Part shown: positions 1-28,064 of the stretch, one piece after another
Position numbering within the stretch: the first letter of the stretch is position 1
Layout: each line of letters starts with the position of its first letter
Source of the DNA: Pogonophryne albipinna
Taxonomy: Eukaryota; Chordata; Actinopteri; Perciformes; Artedidraconidae
Direction: 5' to 3'
Length of the DNA stretch: 64,000 nt
Assembly (NCBI GenBank): GCA_028583405.1
Contig: CM053258.1
Coordinates: 1,494,824 to 1,558,823 of the forward strand
Notes under the pieces: generated by a model
What the model was told of the DNA's origin: nothing
Database searches by the model: none
Seen by the model: the letters and a program-made list of their open reading frames with translations, nothing else
Made by a program: the position numbers and the translations under genes

Positions 1-983
1 GAGGCTCCAGTAAAACACACTGACTGCGTCTCTACATGGACATCATGTTGTTTACATGAGCACAGAGAGATCGGGTTATTCATGTTCCCTGTTTACATGA
101 TAAATACTAGTAACCTGGCATTTCGATGCCTTTTCTCATCTAAACTATTCAGTATTTGTATCTCTCTATCATGACATAAAGACGAAACTCCTCTCCAGAA
201 GTGAGACGCCGCCGCCGCCGCCATCACCGTTATCTGATTAACTGCTGCCAGCTGAAGACTTACTTTCCTCTTCTTTGAAAAAAATGTCGTTATGTCCATG
301 TTGTCTGGGGGAGAAAACATATCAAACCAAGAGATCGTCAGCTTTGATTTTCGCTGTATTAACCATTTCCTGAACATTTGGTGTGTGTGCCTTACCTCCG
401 CTACCGGCATCGCTTCATACAACAGATCTGAGCTCTCCACCTATGACAACAGTCCTTGAACATGCGCGCGCTATGGGAGAAACTGCCTTGGTACAAAGTA
501 GCAGTGAAAACATGGTACGGAGTTTCATTGATTTGGGCATTCTCTCAATAAGCAAGTGGAATGGATTTGATATGAAGCACTGACACAGCGCTCTACAAAG
601 TGCGGCGAGTGGATAGACCGATTCACGGACTTTCCGCATAGTAAAAGTGGGGGGGTCTAAACGAATCATTTGAAAAAGTGGGGGGGACTTGTCCCACCCT
701 CATATAATGGCTGCGACGCCCATGCACTCCATGCTTTAATGTTCAATAAGCTCTTTCTTGTTCTCATACTGCCTGTGCTGCAGCACCTCTTTTCACCCTC
801 CGTCTGAAACTAGAGCCCAGTCTGCTCGGATTGGTTAGCTGGCAGGCTCTGTTGTGATTGGTCAACCGCTTAGAGATGTCCCGCCCCTTAGCCTATCACG
901 TACAATGTGTTGGAGCGCTAGCCAATAGAAGCGTGAGTGTAACATGATGTCACTGTGTTCAGTAAGTAAACAAAGGAGTCTAA
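1..983. other. No gene; probable mobile-element remnant and unique flank
   Basis: No exon with splice sites or recognisable protein was found. The stretch at about 630-720 has two G-rich runs and a GC-rich end that looks like the terminus of a DNA element, but I see no partner terminus. Short open frames here have no family resemblance I can defend. Confidence 0.3.
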
Positions 984-1598
984 CGGTATGTCCACACAGC
1001 AGCTTTAAACAAATCTTCCAACACTTCTCTGCCCATTGACTTTGAATGGGGATGACGTCACTTTGCCTCGCTTTTCGCTGAACTGCATTGTGGGGGAGCG
1101 AACCGAAGATTTCCAGGATTTCCAGGATTTTCAGGATTCAAAAGTTGAGCAATGTTCAACTTTTGAAGCTGAGCTGGAAGCGTCAGCCAATCAAATCCCG
1201 TTTATGCAAATCTGACAGTAGAAGCGCTAGCCAATCAAACCGCGTGCAAGCTGGGAGAGCCAGACCGCAGTTCATTTCCTCATATTCCAAACGAGAAATT
1301 ACGGTAGCAAATCACCCAGTTCTTTACGACCAGAACTATTTACCGGGATACAAAGCAGAGGAACCAGCATGGAGGGAGGAGGCAGAGACAGTGGGTGAAA
1401 CTGGTAGGTTTTCGCCTGTTTGGGGATTTTATATCCAGTTTACTTCGTTTTAACATTGCTATTGCTTTGTATGTCGGGGGCGGGAGATTCATGTGATTGG
1501 TTGTTGGTCGCGTTGCTCGCAAAAAATCCCCAAGCTTTCAGACACGCCCAGCTCCAAGATTTTCAAGATTTTTGAAAAGCTGCTGTGTGGACGTACCG
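984..1598. mobile_element. Small inverted-repeat element (Harbinger-like MITE)
   Basis: The ends are near-perfect inverted repeats: CGGTATGTCCACACAGCAGC on the left and the complement of CGGTACGTCCACACAGCAGC on the right. TAA flanks both sides (981-983 and 1599-1601), the 3-bp target duplication expected of PIF/Harbinger. The 615-bp interior has no transposase, so it is non-autonomous. Family assignment rests on the 3-bp duplication only. Confidence 0.65.
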
Positions 1599-1769
1599 TA
1601 ATGGAGGCGTTTCAGGCGCGGGGGGGTGGGTGCTATCAGTGTCTTAAAATAAGACACTGATACTGGTAAACTTCCAACGTCTCCCCAAAAATGCGATGTC
1701 CAGAAGAAGGTAGAAGACGTGGAGCCGTGGATTTGTGCCAGTTTTTCCTTTGGATCGAGTCCTCTAGGG

Positions 1770-2378
1770 CGGGGGGGTCCAACTCAGTTTCATCGTGGGC
1801 CACATCAGCATTATGGTTGCACTCAAAGGGCCGGTCGTAACTTTCAATCTCAATCTTTATTTATTTATATAAAATATTTAACCTCAGTTGACCAAAGTGC
1901 TGCACAGGGAACAAATATATAATAACACAATAGGAGTCAAATAATAAAACAAAGCACAATAACTAGAAACGTATAAAAACACATACAAATAAAAAAATGT
2001 TATGTTCAACTATTATTAAAAGCCAGTTAAAAACTTTAAGACTATATATAAATACATATTTAAATATATCATATATATAAAATAATGTATTATATTACAT
2101 TATTGCCTCTGCATTGGATTATTATGGGATAGGGAAATAACTTCATAATTAATGTCTGAAAAGCAGAAGTCTGGGGCAAATAATTGCAAGTCTCTTCAGT
2201 GTGCACGTCACAAAATGAGATGCATTGTGGGACATGTAGTTTATGGACAACGTGCTTCTGTAAAGCGGCATTCAACCATATAGTAAACATATTATATTCT
2301 TTGCAAGATCTTGCGTGGCCACATGAAATATAGTCGCGGGCCGCATTTGGCCCCCGGGCCTTTAGTTTGACACCGCTG
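1770..2378. mobile_element. Non-autonomous hAT-like element
   Basis: Flanked by CTCTAGGG (left) and CTCTAGGT (right), a 7 of 8 target duplication. The right end carries a TTTGACACC-type terminus shared with the element at 55508-56756. The interior is AT-rich and has no coding capacity. A segment at about 2215-2290 also occurs near 42906-42985, so pieces of this family are dispersed in the window. Confidence 0.6.
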
Positions 2379-2886
2379 CTCTAGGTGACAAGTGCATGCT
2401 GTATTTCTCAATAAGATGAACAGATTCAGCAAAGATGGAAACAGAGGCAAATCGTTTCCACACACTGCACTTGGTGTTGAGCCACACAGGGCCTGGGAAT
2501 GCAGTCATCTTCAAATAAACATCCAGATTGTGTCTCAATGTAAGTTTGGCTCAGTCCTCCACAGTGACTGGATGTCAGCTCAAACTGATCCGTCTCATAT
2601 CTGAATTATTCCTCTGTTGCTCAACTGAATACGTGCCTGTAGTTTTCTATATGGTGTCATGCCTTCAGAGCTGCTGGTGTTAACCTCATTCTCATCGAAA
2701 CACTTCTCCTTCAGTTCTCAGAAGAAAAACACTGGAGGTGAAATGAGGAACCAGAAAACATCTTCCTGTTCAACTTCCCCTCTTCTGTGGCTTATCTGCT
2801 GTTATCATCGGTACTGAGTTCTTGTTAAAGAAGCAGCCGGGGAGAGACTCTGACAGTCGAGAGCCAGAGACCGAGAGAGAAGCACG
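2379..2886 (+). promoter_or_regulatory. Upstream and 5' leader of the truncated receptor copy
   Basis: From about 2832 to the ATG at 2887 the sequence matches the leader before the complete gene at 8735 almost base for base. It is therefore the duplicated 5' untranslated and promoter-proximal region. No TATA box or named binding site can be asserted. Confidence 0.45.
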
Positions 2887-4160
2887 ATGTCTGAATTCAG
2901 AAGGATCATGATGTCTTCATTCCTGATGCTGCTGCTCCACTTTCCAGGTGAGGATGCAGAGAACACACACTGTTTACGACTGTTAATGAAAGCTAGTGAG
3001 GGCGTCTTTCAATGAAATCGATGTATCCTTGGGCAAGATGCTGAACCCCAAGTCGCTCCCAATGGGGAACGGTGTGTGAATGATACCTTCTGTCGTGGCG
3101 TTTTGATCCGTTTCTACATTTAATATCCACTTTCCTCTATCGGGGTGTGGGTTATGACGCGCCTCTCTTTGCTTCCTAACTAACTTTGCAGAGATCGTTG
3201 TAGCGTTGAATCACATCAGGTTTATTCTTTGATCCAGGCGACATACAAACATGAAGACAAACTTCCTCGCTTCAAAGTAACTAAAAGTTCTCCGTATCAA
3301 AAAAGAACAAAAAGAACACGGTCAAAAGACTCTACCACTTCCTGTCTAATCACACCCTCAGCTGTGAACCAACGTCATGCCATATATAGACATACAGACA
3401 TAAAGACATGCACGTCACATCTGACAGCAAATAAGTGAGACTTAAAGTAACATCTTTTAAAGCGTAGTGTGACTCACTAAAATAAATAGTTAAGAGTTTC
3501 CTATAAAGCCTTTTAGTAATAAGACAAACATTCAAACCATAATGATGAAAGGGAAATGGCTCTAACACCTGCATTGAGCAAGGGGCACATTGCTCTGTAT
3601 GAACTGGGGGTGAATGGTGACTTGTTGTAAAGCGCTTTGAGGGGTGAGAGACTGGATAAAGAGCTTTATAAATACAGTCCATTTACCATTTACCAAGTAC
3701 ATGAAATAAAACAGCTCTAATATCACTAACGGTACTTTCCTACGTACTGTCCCTTTAACTGAGAGTGATGAGTTGTGTTTGTAACGTGGTGACTTTAGTG
3801 AACTCTTGCTCACTAAAACCCACATAGCAATATTCTTTAAAGTGATGGTCACACTCACTATGAACACTTCAGTTAGTTATGTGGATCTGTAATGAACTCT
3901 GGTTTTAATGTGTCGTTAAATGATTCATTAAACAGATCAACCAGAACTCTAACTCTTTACCTTTGTATATAATACATCATTATTCTGTCAGCATTTATGA
4001 CGTCTATATTTCTTTCTGCTTTTTTCCCCCAACAGCTGCAGATGGGAACGATTACTACCACACTGTCAGAGCTGGAGATGGGAACGATTACTACCACACT
4101 GTCAGAGCTGGAGATGAAGTCACTTTGCCTTTTGACAATGTGATGCATGATCAGGATGAG
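2887..4160 (+). pseudogene. Truncated tandem copy of the Ig-domain receptor gene
   Basis: Exon 1 (2887-2947) encodes a hydrophobic signal peptide starting MSEFRRIMMSS and ends in phase 1 before GTGAGG. It is identical to exon 1 of the complete gene. Exon 2 starts at 4036 after an AACAG acceptor and runs in frame until 4160, where similarity to the complete copy stops and an inverted LINE begins. The rest of the V domain, the second Ig domain, the membrane segment and the tail are missing, so it cannot make a receptor. Exon 2 also carries a 36-bp in-frame direct duplication (12 residues, GNDYYHTVRAGD). Intron 1 (1,088 bp) lacks the two large insertions of the complete copy. The 3' flank of this copy survives at about 7296-7912, so the LINE lies between its two ends. 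Confidence 0.85.
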
Positions 4161-7100
4161 CCCCAAAAGACCTAAGACGGCGGAGAAAATCAATTCTTTG
4201 TTTTGTCCTTTTGCTCAGATATTCAATGTGATCCTTCCATGACAGCAGAAGGTCAATCATTACACCTAAGTGTTTGTATGAAACTCCCTGCTTGATTTCA
4301 TCTGTATGGATGACAATGGGGACTTTATGGGAGTCAGATGGTGAGCCTGGGCCAAAAACAGTTTTCTTGGTGTTGATCTCAAGAGCATTGCTATCAGTCC
4401 ACTCGACCACCTGATTTACAGCCTGTTGGTGCAGCTCAGGGTCGTCTGTGTTACTGAGCAGAGATATTATTGTAGTATCATCAGAGTACTTCATGATGAC
4501 TTGATTTGGTGTGTTGGTACGACAATCATCGTGTAGAGAGTAAAGAGCACAGCTGAACTCACGCAGCCCTGGGGGGCCCCTACATTGGTTGTGATGGCAG
4601 ATGACAGGGTTTTGTTAACCTTCACAAGTTGCTCTCTACTAGTGAGGAAAGCGGGATACCAGTAAATCAGGTATGGATTTACTTCCATTTTGGCCATTTT
4701 TGACACCAAGATGTCTGCTTGTATTGTGTTGAATGTTGATGAGAAGTCTAGGAAGAGGGCTCTTGCATAGGTGTTGCGTTTATCTAATGGTGCGTTTCCA
4801 CTGCAGGCCTCGCTCGGTATAGTTAGGCCTTATTAGGCCCGGGTCACTTTAATGCTGCGCTTCCATTACAGTTTAGGAACTGGGGTAGTTACTATAGTAA
4901 CGCAGTGTAGGCAGAGCCGTGACGTCATCTTCAATGAGCGCACCAGAAAAGCTCTTAGCACTCAGAGCTCACAGCTCTTCATATCTGTTCAGAAACTAGA
5001 CAGAAGTTAAACAAGTACAAACCACAGACTGCCTGTGTCATGGAGAATACAGTCGCTGGTTTATTTATGTCTGTAGGCCGTTGCTGTGAGTGTGGACGGT
5101 CGGAGAATATACAACGTTAGCTTAGCCAAGCTCCATTTAGAAAACACACATTTTAAAAGGGTTTTTCGCCTGCCGTCTGTCTGCAGACTTGTCAAAGCAT
5201 TAATTCATGGTTTTTACTAACCGGTATCAGTATGTTGTTACTTCGGCATCATTTTGAAACGTGTTTAGTGATGATGTGAACCAGAGTGGCCACAGCATCT
5301 TCCGTACCGCACCCTTGTTTATAGGCAAATTGGTATGGATCCAGTTTGTCTTGTGTTGTACTGATAAGAAATCGGAGCAGAAGTCTTTCTAGTGATTTCA
5401 TAATCACTGAGGTGAGGGCTATTGGTCTGTAGTCCTTATGTTCTTTTGGGCATGGAATTTTGGGCAGCGGTTTGATGTGTGAAGTTTCCCATGACAGAGG
5501 GATGGCGTGTCAATAGAAGCCTGAAAGATGGGTTGCCTCACTGGAGCCAGCTCAGTAGCAACGTTTTTCAGCAGAAAACCGCTGCACCCATCTGGCCCAG
5601 CCGCTTTCTTGGTGTTGGTGTACTGAAATGTTTTTCTGACCTCTTCGACACTGATGGTAATTTTGTCAGAGGAAGCAGGTATTATGGTTTCGAGCATTTC
5701 AGTGCACTTTGCAGAATTATCCAGTGACTCGAAACGGGTAAAGAACGTGTTTAGTTCGTTAGCAAAACAAAATTCATTGTTCGTCACAATAGGTTTAGCT
5801 GAGGATGACATTCCTGTCATGGTTTTCATGGTGTCCCACACCTTTTTGGGGTTTTTGGCTTTAAAAGCATTTTCCAAAAGCTCTCTGTGTGCCAGTTTTG
5901 ATTCCCTCAATTTGGCTTTCAGTTATTTCTCTGTCTGTTTAAGTGCTCCATAGTCTTTGTTTTTTAAAGCTATTTTCCTGGTATTTATAACGGTTGTAAT
6001 GTCCTTAGTCACATAAGATTTATTATTTGGATAGATTTGTATTTCTTTAGTGGGAACAACTAATTCTACACAGAAGTTGATATAGTCATTGGTAACAGTA
6101 CTTATTTCATCTAGTGAACCTTCCTGAAAAATGTCCCAATCTGTCCAATCAAAACAAGCTTTCAACTGTTCTCTACTTTCATTTGTCCATGTCCTTATTA
6201 CTTTCTTTTCCGGTTTACTTCTCTTCAGTTTGGTCTTATACACTGGTATCATATTCACAACATTATGATCAGAGTTCAGTATTGGTGGTCTACATTTAGT
6301 CACATAGGCTCCTTTAACATTTATGAAGCATTTGTCCAGGATATTGTCTTTTCTGGTGTGATCCTTAACATACTGTTGGAACCCAGGTAACACAGTCTCA
6401 TGTCCCAGAGCACTATTGCCGGTGCATCGGGGTGGCTGAGTTGCAGCTCGTGAACACAGTCAGCGATGGAGCCGGCCGCCAGTGACGCTCTGCCGCTGGG
6501 AGGCACGTAAACAACAAACAGTAAAATACACCCGAATTCTCTAGGCAGATAGAAGGGTCTTAACGTCATGCCGAGAATTTCTACGTTGGGATCACAGGTT
6601 TGACATTTTACTGAGTATGATCGGCACCACAGATCATTAATATACACACAAATACCGCCTCCTCTGGTTTTCCCGAGTTCGCATCCCTGTCTGCTCGAAC
6701 AAGGGTGAATCCGGGTACTTCAAAGAGAGATTCAGGCATCGTAGATTGTAGCCAACTTTCCGTGAAACATAGTAAAGAGGCCTCACGAAATTCATGACAG
6801 TACCTTGTGTATGTCCTTAGTGTGTCCACTTTGTTGCTCAATGAGCGCAGGTTTGTGAGAATGATGGATGGAAGTGGTGGCCGGCTGAATCTCCGCCGTA
6901 GGCGATTCTGAACGCTTCCCCTCCTTCCTCGTCTCTTTTTCCTGATGTGTCTAAGCAGCTCCCGAGGGATGTCATCCAATAACGAAGAGCAAAGATGGCT
7001 TGGTGTATTCGTAGGTGGCTGATCGCATTGTAGCTCTAGCATAGCCTCGCGGCTGTAGCAGCGTAGAGGCCGGGGCTCCTCGCCATACCTGTTTGTGTTG

Positions 7101-7195
7101 TGGCTCAGGTGTGTTTTGAAAAGTTGAATGGCCAGACATGGTCCGCAGAAGGCAAAAAAGTAATCCACAGGATCAAAAGCATGGTCTCTCAAAAT
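4161..7195 (-). mobile_element. CR1/L2-group LINE, degenerate, inverted relative to the receptor
   Basis: Read on the minus strand, 6321-7192 carries an endonuclease-like region (LCFTESWLQ near its centre). The 5923-6393 and 5419-5910 segments link to the reverse transcriptase with KAAGPDGCSGFLLK. The 4120-4709 segment has the catalytic box as YSDD and GAPQGCVSS. The frame is broken in several places and by an insertion at about 4790-5270, so the element is dead. Its 3' end abuts the truncated receptor exon at 4160/4161. The clade is inferred from motif style. Confidence 0.8.
4790..5270. mobile_element. Insertion inside the LINE reverse transcriptase
   Basis: LINE coding sequence is interrupted between codons for ITKH (right of about 5270, minus strand) and LDKRN (left of about 4790) and resumes in frame. 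The inserted segment starts with GGTGCGTTTCCACTGCAGG and has no protein. The edges are good to about 10 bp; no target duplication was resolved. Confidence 0.5.
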
Positions 7196-7295
7196 GATGT
7201 TTCATACAGACAAACAACGTTTAGACAATAATTAGCCCAAAACAAACAAACAAAAACACAAGACGGACGGAGCAACTGAGACGAATATGTTTTCC

Positions 7296-7912
7296 TAAAA
7301 CTGAAATGCCTACAGTATCTTAGGATGTTTTAATTAGCTTAAAGGTGGGGTAGATAATTTTGGAGAAAGCAGCTCGAGTGCGCTAGAATTTGAAAATACA
7401 CGACCGGAGAAAATCTGCCACTTCCTCACAGAGCCCCTCCTCCAACACACACAAACGCGCACATGACCAATGAGGGCACGAGATAAGTTTGTGCACAGAT
7501 GGAAGGCTGACAGGCAGGTAGGCCATCCAGTTACTTTAGCCGGCTCAGATGATTGGTCGTGCTTTTTACAGCGCCACGACTTCCACAGATGATTTTTATT
7601 GTCAAAGCATTTAATGTATTCATTGCTATCGGGATGTTAAGCATTCCATGGAATTTAACAAAAACTGTTTCTGAAGTGAATTACCTACCATACCTTTAAG
7701 TCCTAATGGAATATGTTTCTCCTTTTTTTACTACGGCTTTAATGAAATATAATCCAAATAAAAAGAGTACTTTTAATCAATGTTATAATGAGTTGTGTTT
7801 CTCTCTCTATCTCCAACACACTGACAACACAACGCTTTGCTGGGTTTAACCCCTCTCTCTGCCCTGGCTCTCACTTTGTAAACAACACAGTTTGTGTCAG
7901 AGCCAAGGGAGG
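7296..7912 (+). pseudogene. 3'-flank relic of the truncated receptor copy
   Basis: The parts outside the small element at 7343-7695 match the region downstream of the complete gene at about 26391-26645, including the AATAAA-containing segment near 7757 and the short open frame starting MSCVSLSISNT (7788). This shows that the duplicated unit once extended past the last exon, so the middle of this copy was lost or replaced around the LINE. Confidence 0.7.
7343..7695. mobile_element. TTAA-flanked MITE, copy 1
   Basis: The element starts AGGTGGGGTAG and ends with a degraded inverted match, with TTAA on both sides (7339-7342 and 7696-7699). The paralogous site at about 26435 has TTGA without the insert, so it is a filled/empty pair. 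Related copies lie at 10469, 15637 and 40140. TTAA duplication is typical of piggyBac-type transposition; the helper is not in this window. Confidence 0.75.
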
Positions 7913-8734
7913 TGTTGCACATTCAGTGGAGCTGATCCTGGGATCAGGTATGAGTCAAGAGAGAGAGTGAGACTGTTTGATTTGACTTACGTACTCTTCA
8001 GCGTTCTTGGAGAGTGCATCAGAGCGTCGTAGAGGAAGCTCTAAGAATGGCACATCGAGGAGAGGCTAGAAAACCTGGCTAGGTGGCTGTAGACCTTTCA
8101 AATCCCCTGATCAACATCCTGTCAGCTTTCAGGTTGGTCCTCCGGTTCAGTCAGCGCTTCATCTGTTGAGCAGAAGCACATTTTACCAGTTCTTCCTTGG
8201 CACCAAAAACAATTACCTCAGTTTTATCTTTATTTGTATAGAAATGTATTTATTAGGATAAACCCATTGAGATGCACCATCTAGTTTTTAAGGGGGTCCC
8301 GACAAAAGCAAAATAACAGAATGCAAAGCAACAACAAACCACGTCTGTTAAGACTCATCTCTGTAGAACATGAAACTCAGTCAGATAAAACATCTTGGAG
8401 AGTTGAGTGTAGTGTCCTATAGTCAGGTCAGAGAGACGCTCTAAGAATGGCACATCCAGAAGAGTCTGCAGTGTGTAGAGCATGAAACTATTTCAAAACA
8501 ACATGAACACAACACCGGCTAATACATGTGTTTAAAAGTAGGCCATTCAAGTGACTTTCATTAGACGCTCGTTGAGTTAAGCACTTACCTTATCTGCTCA
8601 GCATCAGAGGGTAACACCAAAGGTTAACCACATCCTCACAGAAACACTTCCCCTTCAGTTCTCAGAAGAGAAACACAGAAGCAGCCGGGGAGAGACTCTG
8701 ACAGTCGAGAGCCAGAGACCGAGAGAGAAGCACG
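7913..8734. other. Spacer between the two receptor copies, with leader of the second
   Basis: No gene was found. The motif CTCTAAGAATGGCACATC occurs near 8039 and again near 8438, suggesting an old internal duplication. From about 8675 the sequence is the duplicated 5' leader preceding the ATG at 8735. Confidence 0.4.
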
Positions 8735-25558
<16,824 letters not shown>

Positions 25559-25660
25559 CTGATCAACAACATCAACTCCCCTCAGAGTCCATGCTGTCAA
25601 ACATCACCTCCTCATATGTTACAGGAGAAAACAGGAGAACCATGAGATCATTGGAACATT

Positions 25661-25940
25661 TCTGATGCCTGAGAACACCTGAGCCCCACGAGAGGCCCTT
25701 CAGAAACTCACCTCCATGTGATAGGAAACACAGCTTATTGTATTCATTCCTTTCTGATGACTGAGAACACCTGAGCCCCACGAGAGGCCCTTCAGAAACT
25801 CACCTCCATGTGATAGGAAACACAGCTTATTGTATTCATTCCTTTCTGATGACTGAGAACACCTGAGCCCCACGAGAGGCCCTTCAGAAACTCACCTCCA
25901 TGTGATAGGAAACACAGCTTATTATATTCATTCCTTTCTG
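25661..25940 (+). repeat. Three 92-bp direct repeats in the receptor 3' untranslated region
   Basis: The unit starts TCTGATGACTGAGAACACC and recurs at about 25661, 25753 and 25845 with few changes. It begins about 100 bp after the stop codon. The nearest clear AATAAA is at 26493-26498, so the repeats are probably transcribed in the 3' untranslated region. Confidence 0.85.
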
Positions 25941-26492
25941 ATTTAACGTCCTTTAAGTGTGCTCTCACATTCCCATACATAGTTATACTGGATCTGATCT
26001 ATAGTCAACAGTCTCTGTATAACATCTCAATATTAGCAGTACTTGTACTCACACCTCATACCTTCACTTCTCACTGTAACTGCTGCACATGTTCAAACAT
26101 ACAAGTGTTGGGTTGAATTCAGAAAATATCTAAATTCTAATCCATATGTTTTCATTGTGCTCTCTAAGGACTTTCAGTCAAACTTGGTCTAATCAATTTT
26201 AAGAATGTATTTGATTTGTTTTTCAATTAATGATTCATATAATGTCTTATAATTAGCATAGCGTGTACTTATACCTACAGTATATATACCTGTACTGCCT
26301 ACTGTAACTGCTGCACATGCTGTATATGTCTGATCAATAGTCTATACAATATATTTACTATACTCTCTTTTTACTCTGTGTGTATTCCTAAAGCTGAAAT
26401 GCCTCCAGTATCTCAGGATGTTTTAATTAGCTTGAGTCCGAATGGAATATGTTTCTCCTTTTTTTACTACGGCTTTAATGAAATATAATCCA

Positions 26493-26498
26493 AATAAA
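26493..26498 (+). terminator. Candidate polyadenylation signal of the receptor gene
   Basis: AATAAA about 935 bp after the stop, conserved in the 3' relic of the truncated copy (near 7757). No earlier AATAAA was seen after the stop. The use of this site is inferred. Confidence 0.45.
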
Positions 26499-26659
26499 AA
26501 GAGTACTTTTAATCAATATTATAATGAGTTGTGTTTCTCTCTCTATCTCCAACACACTGACAACACAACGCTTTGTTGGGTTTAACCCCTCTCTCTGCCC
26601 TGGCTCTCACTTTGTAAACAACACAGTTTGCGTCAGAGCCAAGGAAACACAAACTGTAT

Positions 26660-27383
26660 GTTGTTTAGCTAGCGGAAACCCTGGTTTGTACGTGTCAACG
26701 ATGAATCTTCCACGCAAACCAAAGTTAGCCATGGAGTGCCACAGGGCTCAGTGCTCGGACCTATTTTGTTCACATTATATATGCTTCCGTTCGGCAATAT
26801 TATAAGGAATCATTCTGTAAACTTTCAATGTTATGCAGATGATACTCAACTATATTTATCAATCAAGCCTGATGAAATTAATCATCTAAATAAAATTCAA
26901 GACTGCCTCAAGGACTTAAAAACGTGGATGACCTTAAACTTTTTGATGTTAAACACGACCAAAACTGAAGTTATTGTACTTGGCCCGAAGAATCTACGAA
27001 ACAAAATATCTAAAGATATACTAACTATGGATGGCATTAATTTGGCCTCCAGTGAGACTGTAAGGAATCTTGGTGTTATATTTGATCAGGATTTATCCTT
27101 TAACGCCCACATAAAATCAATTTCAAGGACCGCCTACTTCCATCTACGTAACATTGCAAAAATCAGGCATATCTTGCCTCAAAACGATGCAGAGAAACTA
27201 GTCCATGCATTTGTTACTTCAAGGCTGGATTATTGTAACTCCTTATTATCAGGGTGTACCAAGAAGTCAGTCAAGTCGCTTCAGCTGCAATTATTTTTGG
27301 TAACCATTTTGTTTGTATTATTATATAAATCAAATCATAATAATAAAAATAAATGTTTAAATAATGTCCTGGGGTACATTTAA
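26660..27383 (+). mobile_element. L2-like LINE reverse transcriptase fragment
   Basis: The plus-strand frame from about 26697 has GVPQGSVLGPILFTLYM, QCYADDTQLYLS, TVRNLGVIFD and FVTSRLDYCNSLLSG, the palm and thumb blocks of an L2/Rex-type reverse transcriptase. Endonuclease and fingers are absent and the frame ends at 27383, so it is truncated at both ends. Confidence 0.8.
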
Positions 27384-27470
27384 ATTCGTAACAGTTGCTC
27401 CATTTTAGAAATAAAATAAGGATTAAAAGATGAAAACATTTGGGGATATTTCTTATTAAATACTCAGTTT

Positions 27471-28020
27471 TTGTACTTGAGTAAAAGTAGAAGTACTCAG
27501 ATCTTGTACTTGAGTAAAAGTAGAAGTACTCAGATCTTGCACTTGAGTAAAAGTAGAAGTACTCAGATCTTGCACTTGAGTAAAAGTAGAAGTACTCAGA
27601 TCTTGTACTTGAGTAAAAGTAGAAGTACTCAGATCTTGTACTTGAGTAAAAGTAGAAGCACTTGGGTCTTGTACTTGAATAAAAGTAGAAGTACTCTGAT
27701 CTTGCACTTGAGTAAAAGTAGAAGTACTCAGATCTTGTACTTGAGTAAAAGTAGAAGTACTTGGGTCTTGTACTTGAGTAGAAGTACTCAGATATTGTAC
27801 TTGAGTAAAATTACAAGTACTCGGGTCTTGTACTTGAGTAAAGGTAGAAGTACTCAGATCTTGTACTTGAGTAAAAGTAGAAGTACTCAGATCTTGCACT
27901 TGAGTAGAAGTAGAAGTACTCAGATCTAGTACTTGAGTAGAAGTAGAAGTACTCAGATCTAGTACTTGAGTAGAAGTAGAAGTACTCAGATCTTGTTCTT
28001 GAGTAAAAGTAGAAGTAAGT
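27471..28020. repeat. 33-bp minisatellite, array 1
   Basis: About 16 units built on TACTTGAGTAAAAGTAGAAG followed by TACTCAGATCTTG. The 33-bp period keeps both strands open (147 and 152 codons), which is not evidence of coding. The same family forms arrays 34366-35322 and 35750-36045. Confidence 0.9.
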
Positions 28021-28064
28021 TAAAGCCTTTTATTGTCATTATACACAGAGTATAACGAGATTCA

